Source of the DNA: Pelistega indica | GTDB taxonomy: Bacteria; Pseudomonadota; Gammaproteobacteria; Burkholderiales; Burkholderiaceae_B | Assembly (NCBI RefSeq): GCF_000506865.1 | Contig: NZ_AYSV01000008.1 | Location: 4,822 to 48,000, forward strand | DNA: 43,179 nucleotides | Direction of reading: 5' to 3' | Shown: positions 36,757-43,179 of the stretch, in pieces | Position numbering within the stretch: the stretch's first letter is position 1 | Layout: each line of letters opens with the position of its first letter | Position numbers and translations under genes: made by a program | Notes under the pieces: model-generated | The model's input: only the letters and a program-made list of their open reading frames with translations | Databases searched by the model: none | Told to the model about the DNA's origin: nothing

Positions 36757-37449
36757 GTGGAACAAAATAACGAAAATAACTATATTTCAACCGTCATTCG
36801 TCAGCGTGTTCAACAATCAGGCAAGCGTTTTTTTGCTAATGATAATATTGCTGAATTTATTAAACCGGGTGAGCTTGAACAGCTTCAGGCAGAAGTGCAA
36901 TCCAAGCTTGTTGATGTATTGAATAGTTTAGTTATTGATACCGAAAATGATCACAATACTCAGGAAACAGCTAAGCGTGTTGCCAAAATGTATATTCAAG
37001 AGGTATTTGCTGGTCGTTATGTCCCAATGCCAGAACTAACAGAGTTTCCTAATATCGAAAAACTTAATGAGCTAATCATTGTTGGGCCAATTACAGTGAG
37101 AAGTGCGTGTTCACATCATCTTTGCCCTATCATGGGGAAATGTTGGATTGGCATTATGCCAAATGAACAGTCTAATCTGATAGGTTTATCTAAATATGCA
37201 CGATTGGCGCACTGGGTTATGCAACGCCCACAAATTCAGGAAGAGGCGGTTGTTCAATTATCTGATCTACTTATTGAGAAAATGAATCCTGACGGATTGG
37301 CAGTAGTGATGAAAGCAGATCACTTTTGTATGCAATGGCGTGGCGTTAAAGATATAGATTCTAAAATGATTAATAGTGTTATGCGAGGTTCTTTTTTACG
37401 TAATTCTGATTTGAGAAAAGAATTTTTGGCATTGATTGATCAGAAATAG
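36757..37449 (+). CDS. folE: GTP cyclohydrolase I
   Basis: Converts GTP to dihydroneopterin triphosphate, the first step of folate synthesis. The 230-residue protein has a variable N-terminus, NTQETAKRVAKMYIQEVFAG, and the zinc and catalytic region RSACSHHLCPIMGKCWIG with C-x-HH-x-C. It continues with GLSKYARLAHWVMQRPQIQE and the third zinc ligand in DHFCMQWRGVKD. The start is GTG at 36757 with AAAAGGGA upstream. Its 3' end overlaps the convergent bioC/bioD frame by 71 bp. It is divergent from rng. Confidence 0.95.
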   Translation: MEQNNENNYISTVIRQRVQQSGKRFFANDNIAEFIKPGELEQLQAEVQSKLVDVLNSLVIDTENDHNTQETAKRVAKMYIQEVFAGRYVPMPELTEFPNIEKLNELIIVGPITVRSACSHHLCPIMGKCWIGIMPNEQSNLIGLSKYARLAHWVMQRPQIQEEAVVQLSDLLIEKMNPDGLAVVMKADHFCMQWRGVKDIDSKMINSVMRGSFLRNSDLRKEFLALIDQK

Positions 37450-38833
37450 TCATTTTCTCCATGGTAGTAAATTGTGTCTCTGGAAAATAAGTCTGTAGAT
37501 AATTTCTTAAAAAGGATAGTGTATCTTGGCTGATGATCGAGTCACCTTCGGGAAAACGATTGTAAATAACACTATGCAAGGGAATTTGCCTTTGGGCACA
37601 TGCTTGTAAGCTTAATAGCGTATGATTAATGCTCCCTAATTTACCCGAGGTGACTAAAATTAGAGGATATTGTTGTTTTTGTATATAGTCAATAATGGTA
37701 TCTTGGTCATTATAAGGTACATAAAGACCTCCTGCTCCTTCTAATAGGACGATATCATAGGTCTCTAGTAATCTCTGGGTGCTTTGAGTGATAAGATTTT
37801 CATTGATTTTTTTATTTTCGAGTTTGGCTGCTAGATGAGGGGAACAGGGAAACTCAAAAACATAAGGACAGGTAATCCCTGCCAAATCTTCCTCAGTTAC
37901 GGTGATACCTTGGAGTTGACGATGTTTCATAATGTCATCAGAATAGGTTTTACAACCTGTTTGTACAAATTTCTGTGTGATGACTTTTTTTCCTTGGAGC
38001 ATTAATTTTTTTGCATACCAAGCAGTAGCAATGGTTTTACCAACATCTGTATCAATTCCAGATATAAAGATTACTTGTTTCATTTTTTTTCTCGCGAGTA
38101 AGAAGAGGGGGCTATAGCTTAGAGAGACTTCACCAGAACTGAGTCTGAAGTGGTATTGGTAATCAGCTATAAATTGACGGAGTTTGGTTCCAGTCCATAG
38201 GTTCTTTTGTATACCACTGACACCAGTAAATTTGAGGTGTTGCAAAATATGTAGAGGAGATTCAAAGGGTAATATCCAATCTTCATGCTGGCAGAGAAGT
38301 AGCTGAAAATCTTCCTCTAACCAAGTACGCCAATCGCTGATATCGGGATAGTTTAGACCAATATGGGTGAGTGTTTTAATTTCTTTTAGATTATTTTGTG
38401 TAAAAGTTCCTATGAGTAGATAACCATTGGTTTGTAAATGTTGAGCACATTTTTTTAGGAAATGTTGTGGTTGGTTTAACCACTGTACTGTAGAGGCACT
38501 AGCAATTAATTGATTGTGTGGTGGAAAGGGAATATGCTCAATATCTCCCTCTATAAATGTAAAATCTATAGAGGGTAGCTTTGTTTTGATATATGCTTGC
38601 ATTGAACATAGATCGTTGAGTATCCAATGATTGATTGTGAGGTTTTTGTACATCATCTGGGTCAAAAGTCCAGTACCACAACCAATTTCAAAGACCTGAT
38701 TAAATTGATCACCAGCATACTGTTTGAGTAGTGTTATAAGAGTATGATTAATGCGTTGTTGTGCGAATGCATTATGATCATAGCTAGAGCATGCTTGACT
38801 AAAACGTAGTCGAACAAGATTTTTATCAATCAT
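37379..38833 (-). CDS. bioC-bioD: BioC-BioD fused reading frame (malonyl-ACP O-methyltransferase + dethiobiotin synthase)
   Basis: A 484-codon frame joins two biotin enzymes. Residues 1-250 are BioC: RLRFSQACSSYDHNAFAQQR, the SAM motif VFEIGCGTGLLT and ASASTVQWL. It methylates malonyl-ACP to start pimelate synthesis. Residues 251-484 are BioD: MKQVIFISGIDTDVGKT with the P-loop, KFVQTGCK, LLEGAGGLYVPY. It closes the ureido ring to give dethiobiotin. The junction is A8 (38083-38090), immediately followed by TGA. With seven A, BioC would end in RKK and TGA, and the bioD ATG would overlap it as ATGA, the usual coupling in this operon. So the fusion may be one inserted base rather than a true fusion protein. 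The bioG stop overlaps the start by 8 bp. Confidence 0.9.
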   Translation of the reverse strand: MIDKNLVRLRFSQACSSYDHNAFAQQRINHTLITLLKQYAGDQFNQVFEIGCGTGLLTQMMYKNLTINHWILNDLCSMQAYIKTKLPSIDFTFIEGDIEHIPFPPHNQLIASASTVQWLNQPQHFLKKCAQHLQTNGYLLIGTFTQNNLKEIKTLTHIGLNYPDISDWRTWLEEDFQLLLCQHEDWILPFESPLHILQHLKFTGVSGIQKNLWTGTKLRQFIADYQYHFRLSSGEVSLSYSPLFLLARKKMKQVIFISGIDTDVGKTIATAWYAKKLMLQGKKVITQKFVQTGCKTYSDDIMKHRQLQGITVTEEDLAGITCPYVFEFPCSPHLAAKLENKKINENLITQSTQRLLETYDIVLLEGAGGLYVPYNDQDTIIDYIQKQQYPLILVTSGKLGSINHTLLSLQACAQRQIPLHSVIYNRFPEGDSIISQDTLSFLRNYLQTYFPETQFTTMEKMTISDQSMPKILFSNQNYVKKNLA

Positions 38834-39485
38834 ACATCATCTCCCAAAAGTTTTTCCATTCTGTAAAATGGTGGAAAAGTAGATGTGCATAGGGATATTC
38901 AATGACTTTACAGCGGTTTTCCCAATAACGATATAAATTTACAGGGGGGAAAATGCTATCGTTACGACTGATAATGGCGTTTTGCCAAGTAATCAAATCT
39001 TTTTGAGTATCATTTGTAATGGCGCTGGAGAGAAAATGTAATTCTGTGCGAATGTCTTCAAATTCTCTATAGTCTTGGCGTTGGATATAATCTGAAAGTG
39101 TTGTTTTGTCCAAGCACATACGATGTTCAAAATAATGACGTGTTTGAGGAGATAGCTTATTTAATGTGCGTTGGAAAATATGAGGAGGAATGCCAGTTTG
39201 AGCATGGCAGGGTGTTCCTGTTCCATTGATAGCAGTCGCAGAAAGTAGTTTGTAGTTATGCATCACTCTTTCTGCGACCCAGACTCCCATTGACCATGCT
39301 ACTACGCGAATAGATTGATAGACGGTGAAATTAAAATTGCATATTAAATCATGGTATTGGTAACAAATTAGTAAATCTGTATGATCAGGCAATTTTAAAT
39401 GCTTGACTATACTAGGAGGTGTTCCCCAACCTGCAAAATAAACAAGAAGATGTTCTCCTTGATGATTTACAAATTCTGTTTTCAT
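38826..39485 (-). CDS. bioG: pimeloyl-ACP methyl ester esterase BioG
   Basis: An alpha/beta hydrolase of the BioG (DUF452) family, 219 residues. It removes the methyl group from pimeloyl-ACP methyl ester, doing the job of BioH. Motifs: LLVYFAGWGTPPSIV near the N-terminus, the nucleophile elbow VVAWSMGVWVAERVM (A-W-S-M-G), NGTGTPCHAQTGIPP and a C-terminal histidine in YPYAHLLFHHFTEW. The start is ATG 39485 (MKTEFVNHQ), overlapping the bioF stop by 4 bp. Lying between bioF and bioC, as in Haemophilus, strongly supports the call. Confidence 0.92.
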   Translation of the reverse strand: MKTEFVNHQGEHLLVYFAGWGTPPSIVKHLKLPDHTDLLICYQYHDLICNFNFTVYQSIRVVAWSMGVWVAERVMHNYKLLSATAINGTGTPCHAQTGIPPHIFQRTLNKLSPQTRHYFEHRMCLDKTTLSDYIQRQDYREFEDIRTELHFLSSAITNDTQKDLITWQNAIISRNDSIFPPVNLYRYWENRCKVIEYPYAHLLFHHFTEWKNFWEMMYD

Positions 39486-40637
39486 ACGAGCTCCTGTAAG
39501 CAATCTAAAAATTGCTCTAATTCATGTTGTTGTATATCAGCATTCAAAGAAAAACGTAGGCGAGCTGTATTTATAGGGACTGTAGGCGGACGAATAGGTA
39601 AGCAATAATAGCCATGTTGCTGTAGTTTTTTAGCTAATTCAAGTGCTATATGATTGTCATGAGTGATGTAAGGAACAATACAGCTTTGACTAGGCATGTT
39701 GACGTTAAATCGTTTAATGAGGGATTGCCGTAAAAAATGGCTCATAGTTTGTAAATGTTGGCGCTGTTGGGAGAGAAGAGGTAATTTCTGGATAATAAAG
39801 TGCGTCCACTGCAATATTAAAGGGAGGGATAGTAGTAGAAAAAATAAGAGGACGCATTTTATTAATGAGCAGATCACGAATAAGGCGTGATGAAATAAGA
39901 TAGGCACCTATTGAGGCTGCCGCTTTTCCAAACGTACCGACGAGAAAATCAATATCTGAAATACAATTTAGCTCTTCCGCTAGACCTAGTCCTTTCTTTC
40001 CATAGAGTCCAAACGCATGTGCTTCATCTACATACAGAAGAATATTGTTATATTGTTTTTTTAATTGAATGAGGGCTGTGAGATCTGTAAAATCACCATC
40101 CATACTGAAAATACTTTCTGTCACGATAATGATACGCTGATAAAGAGAGGCATTGTCAGTAAGAAGAGTAGCTAAATGCTGGTAATCATTATGCCGATAA
40201 CGTAGAAAATCACATCCTGCCAAACGAATTCCATCAATGAGACTAGCATGAACAAGTTTATCTGCAATGATTAGACTATTTTTATCCGTAATGGCAGGTA
40301 GAATGCCAATATTGGCATGGTAACCACTGTTAAATAATAAACAACTTTCTTGTTGAAATAGATCAGCCATTAACATCTCTAATTGCTGATACTGAACAAA
40401 GTTTCCAGTCAGTAAGCGTGAAGAGGTACTAGAGAATAAGGGTATATCACCTCTGTATTGTTCTAGAAACTCTTGCTGAAGTTCTTTTTTATAGCTGAGT
40501 CCTAAATAATCATTGCCAGATAGGTTGAGACAATATTGACCATTAATTTCTACGAAGCGTCCTTGGTGGAGTAGATTAGGAATTTGACGGAACTGGTGAT
40601 GATTCTTCAAATTTTTGATTTGTTGATGAAAATTCAT
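39482..40637 (-). pseudogene. bioF: 8-amino-7-oxononanoate synthase, frameshifted near the C-terminus
   Basis: PLP enzyme joining pimeloyl-ACP (or CoA) and alanine to give KAPA. The main frame (40637 to about 39815) holds [46 protein letters not shown] and the PLP lysine in [16 protein letters not shown]. It then leaves frame after TTIPPFNIA. The correct continuation ([19 protein letters not shown] to LQELV) is in another frame ending at 39482. One extra base near 39804-39812 explains this; the length is 1156 nt (3n+1). Both ends keep 4-bp overlaps with bioA and bioG, so the operon is otherwise tight and probably functional. Confidence 0.9.
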
Positions 40638-41929
40638 GGAGTTACTCCATATTCATCGTCTAGTGCATTAATCATGCCGGTAATGAGTTGAGTCAGCTCC
40701 TGTGGACTGATAATATAAGGAGGCATGAGATAAACTAGTTTTCCAAATGGCCGAATCCAGACACCTTGCTCTACAAAGCGTGGCGTTAAGGTTTTCATAT
40801 TGACAGGAGTATGCAACTCTAGAACGGCAATTGCACCGAGGATGCGTAGCTCTTTGATATAGGGACGAGATGATATAGGTAAGAGTAGTTTTTGAAAAAG
40901 CTCATTAATATGATTGACTTGCTTCTGCCAGTCATTTTCGATAAGTAATTGTAAGCTTTCGTAGGCAATGCTACATGCAAGTGGATTCCCCATAAAGGTT
41001 GGACCATGCATAAAACACTTTGCATCACCAGCACAAATTGTCTCAGCAATATGAGATTGTGTAATGGTGGCTGATAGGGTTAAATAGCCTCCTGTTAATG
41101 CTTTACCTAGGCAGATAATATCTGGAATGACTGCTGCATGCTGATAGGCAAAAAGCTTACCCGTTCTCCCAAAACCTGTTGCAATCTCATCAAAAATAAT
41201 TAACACTTGATACTGGTCGCAAAGTGCTTTTGCCTGATGTAAGTATTCCGGAGAGTAAAAGTACATACCCCCCGCTCCTTGCACAATAGGTTCAAGAATT
41301 AAAGCAGCAATATCTTGGTGATGCAGTTCGAGAAGATTTTTTAAGGGCTGAATATCCTCTACTTTCCATGACGCTCCAAAAACTGTTGATGGTTGAGGAA
41401 GGAAATATTGTAGTGGAAGGTTCCTTGTAAAAAGGTTGTGCATACCCGTATCTGGATCACAGACAGACATTGCATGCCACGTGTCTCCATGATAACCAGA
41501 ACGAATAGTGGCAAACTTCTGTTTTTTGGTTAGACCTTTCGCATGCTGATATTGCATTGCCATTTTCATGGCAACTTCTACTGCAACTGAACCGCTATCC
41601 GCAAAAAATATTTTATTTAGATCAGGATGGAGTAAAGTTAATAGCTGCTTTGCTAGGCGAGCTGCTGGTTCATGAGTGAGACCACCAAACATCACATGAC
41701 TCATTTTTGATAATTGTTGATGTGCAGCTTGATTTAAGCGGGGGTGATTATAACCATGAATAGCTGACCACCATGAAGACATGCCATCTATTAGTGTATG
41801 CCCATTTTTTAATGTAATTGTGGCTTGGTGCGCATGATCTACAGTGAATATCGGCATATCGTTATCAATGCTGGCATATGGGTGCCAAATATGATTTCTA
41901 TCAATAGAGAGAATTTCTTGCTCTGTCAT
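40634..41929 (-). CDS. bioA: adenosylmethionine-8-amino-7-oxononanoate aminotransferase
   Basis: PLP aminotransferase using SAM as amino donor to convert KAPA to DAPA. The 431-residue protein has [11 protein letters not shown], the substrate-site motif [13 protein letters not shown] (51-63), [38 protein letters not shown] (PLP Asp247) and the PLP lysine K276 in CLGKALTGG. First gene of the bio operon, with a strong AGGAGG at 41934-41939 (minus strand) before the ATG. The stop overlaps bioF by 4 bp. Confidence 0.96.
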   Translation of the reverse strand: MTEQEILSIDRNHIWHPYASIDNDMPIFTVDHAHQATITLKNGHTLIDGMSSWWSAIHGYNHPRLNQAAHQQLSKMSHVMFGGLTHEPAARLAKQLLTLLHPDLNKIFFADSGSVAVEVAMKMAMQYQHAKGLTKKQKFATIRSGYHGDTWHAMSVCDPDTGMHNLFTRNLPLQYFLPQPSTVFGASWKVEDIQPLKNLLELHHQDIAALILEPIVQGAGGMYFYSPEYLHQAKALCDQYQVLIIFDEIATGFGRTGKLFAYQHAAVIPDIICLGKALTGGYLTLSATITQSHIAETICAGDAKCFMHGPTFMGNPLACSIAYESLQLLIENDWQKQVNHINELFQKLLLPISSRPYIKELRILGAIAVLELHTPVNMKTLTPRFVEQGVWIRPFGKLVYLMPPYIISPQELTQLITGMINALDDEYGVTP

Positions 41930-42426
41930 TTTTCCTCCTAATGCATAAATGAATTCTAGGAAAAAGAAAATGAGATGAGTATTTAAATAAGAAGATAGGA
42001 TAATAGGGATTTATAGTGAAAATAAACGAAGTTAGAGGAAAATAAAGGAAAAAGTTTGTGTTTGCGACATAAACTTTAAAAAAAATCGGTGTTTTGTTAC
42101 GAGCGGATTGTTGTTTAAATCATACATAAATAGCTTATAGACGCTAAAATAATACAAACTATTTTTATAAGTCCCTTAACGAAGTAGTTTTTGTACAGCA
42201 GTTCTTATCATAATTTGTAAGTGTTGTTTTTTTGGGAAAAATTAAATATCAAAATAAACAAACATCTTAAAGATTTATTTGTAAGTTAAGTTTTTATATT
42301 TTTTATAATGTGCTTCTATAAATAAGAGTTGAGTTTTGGTGGTAGCATTAATGTACTCATTGCGGTGTAAAGCATGTTAAAGAGAAGTAATTTTAGCTTT
42401 ATTAAGATAAAAAGTTTTTAAAAGGC
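41930..42426. other. gene-free intergenic region between bioA and the rRNA promoters
   Basis: About 500 bp, AT-rich, without convincing genes. It should hold the bio operon promoter, but no clear -35/-10 pair is evident on the minus strand. The one structured element is AAAGTTT (42051-42057) and AAACTTT (42071-42077) with a 13-nt spacer. AT-rich UP-like DNA precedes the first rRNA promoter (about 42395-42425). Confidence 0.6.
42051..42077. promoter_or_regulatory. inverted repeat upstream of bioA, possible operator
   Basis: A 7-bp perfect dyad AAAGTTT-N13-AAACTTT, about 120 bp before the bioA start. Its size and spacing recall a repressor site such as that of BirA (TTGTAAACC-N14/15-GGTTTACAA), but the sequence does not match well. 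It could also be a chance AT-rich palindrome. Confidence 0.3.
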
Positions 42427-42455
42427 TTGACAGATAGTTAGAAGTTCTTCATAAT
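42427..42455 (+). promoter_or_regulatory. rRNA operon promoter P1
   Basis: TTGACA (42427-42432), 17-bp spacer, CATAAT (42450-42455). An AT-rich block rich in A and T tracts sits just upstream, as in UP elements. A CTGC/GCAG hairpin follows about 20 bp downstream. Confidence 0.75.
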
Positions 42456-42610
42456 TACATTCTTTCCTGCTGAGGCAGCGATTAATCAAGTCGATAAGTT
42501 GCTTGAAGGTTGGCTGAAGAGGCGGGGGAGGTTAAGCGAGTTAAGTTGACGATAGTGAGTGGATTTAACAACGGTTTAAAAATAAATTAAAAATTATTTT
42601 TAAAAAGTGC

Positions 42611-42640
42611 TTGACAGGATGTAGTGAAGTAGTTCATAAT
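42611..42640 (+). promoter_or_regulatory. rRNA operon promoter P2
   Basis: TTGACA (42611-42616), 18-bp spacer, CATAAT (42635-42640). The preceding 42578-42606 is a run of A/T tracts, a likely UP element. TTCATAATTACATTCTTT around the -10 and start region is identical in P1 and P2, so the module is duplicated. Confidence 0.75.
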
Positions 42641-42727
42641 TACATTCTTTGCTGCTGACGGCAACGACGATGAGGTAACACGAAGTCGCCGAGACAGTCA
42701 GACGAATTTACAGTGGTAAGTTTGCGA

Positions 42728-42740
42728 TGTTCTTTAACAA
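42728..42740 (+). promoter_or_regulatory. rRNA leader boxA antitermination site
   Basis: TGTTCTTTAACAA matches the boxA consensus (TGCTCTTTAACAA in E. coli) bound by NusB/NusE. It lies 177 bp before the mature 16S end, within the transcribed leader. Confidence 0.85.
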
Positions 42741-42916
42741 CTAACAGCCGATAAGTGTGGGCGCTTGGAATGAGAGAGCCATCCTATCACGGGATGAGCT
42801 AATACATTATTTTAAGTGCTTACACTACATACAGAAATAAGGTTTTTTTACAAACGTTATTTCTTTGAGTATAAGCAGCGATAGTATCTACGGATACTAC
42901 AATTAAACAGGAATTG

Positions 42917-43179
42917 AACTGAAGAGTTTGATCCTGGCTCAGATTGAACGCTAGCGGGATGCCTTACACATGCAAGTCGAACGGCAGCATCAGAGAGCTT
43001 GCTCTCTGGATGGCGAGTGGCGAACGGGTGAGTAATGTATCGGAACGTGCCCAGTAGCGGGGGATAACTACGCGAAAGCGTAGCTAATACCGCATACGGC
43101 TACGGGGGAAAGGGGGGGATCGCAAGACCTCTCACTATTGGAGCGGCCGATATCGGATTAGCTAGTTGGTGAGGTAACG
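42917..43179 (+). rRNA. rrs: 16S ribosomal RNA, 5' part (truncated by window end)
   Basis: The gene opens AACTGAAGAGTTTGATCCTG and continues through the 27F-site region, GGCGAACGGGTGAGTAATG (V1-V2) and GATTAGCTAGTTGGTGAGG. These are universal 16S landmarks. The V1 loop and the ATTGAACGCTAGCGGGATGCC opening indicate Alcaligenaceae. About 263 of roughly 1530 bases are present. Confidence 0.97.

Overview
The window is an AT-rich stretch of a Gram-negative chromosome. The partial 16S rRNA gene at the right end has the betaproteobacterial opening (AACTGAAGAGTTTGATC, then ATTGAACGCTAGCGGGATGCC) typical of Alcaligenaceae. The alaC-hom-thrC order, RadA, KdkA, the ArgA/YggX pair and the PotFGHI set fit that family. 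The low GC suggests one of its small host-associated members (Pelistega, Basilea, Taylorella or Oligella type). I cannot name the genus from sequence alone.

Layout, left to right. Positions 1-4262 hold the start of an Mth938-domain protein (minus strand) and the alaC-hom-thrC amino-acid operon with its terminator. Positions 4222-5535 are a 1.2 kb accessory segment between two identical 58-bp copies of the thrC terminator. It carries a decayed, previously uncalled minus-strand pair: a DUF2778 (Tlde1-like L,D-transpeptidase effector) gene with an in-frame amber codon, and a coupled small membrane protein that could be its immunity partner. Gene remnants lie beside it. Positions 5799-9482 hold NnrS, a squalene/phytoene-synthase-like protein lacking the usual Asp motifs, and a dicarboxylate/glutamate symporter. 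Positions 9483-9926 are a nested array of terminator-hairpin repeats. Next come DoxX, a 93-bp palindromic element and an Asp/Glu racemase-family gene, then alr-radA, a truncated globin with kdkA, the putrescine/spermidine importer potFGHI with an ArsC-family protein, rpiA, phoU, yggX-argA, hrpA and dnaE. An envelope group (YdcF-like, heptosyltransferase, msbA) follows, then an unknown small protein, RNase G, folE and a minus-strand biotin operon bioA-bioF-bioG-bioC/bioD. The window ends with tandem rRNA promoters, boxA and the first 263 bases of 16S rRNA.

Most genes are housekeeping. The polyamine transporter genes are translationally coupled, and the biotin genes overlap by 4-8 bp. The biotin set covers pimeloyl-ACP synthesis (BioC, BioG) through dethiobiotin (BioF, BioA, BioD); bioB is not in the window.

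A striking property is the number of broken reading frames: alaC, thrC, the small membrane gene, racX-like, potH, ydcF-like (twice), rng and bioF. All but alaC are net +1 insertions, several in short homopolymers, and an A8 run also fuses bioC to bioD. Because essential or near-essential genes are hit, an insertion-biased sequencing/assembly error is the most economical explanation for much of it. Genuine decay is more likely for the accessory segment, where a substitution-type stop is also present. All calls come from reading the sequence; no database search was run.
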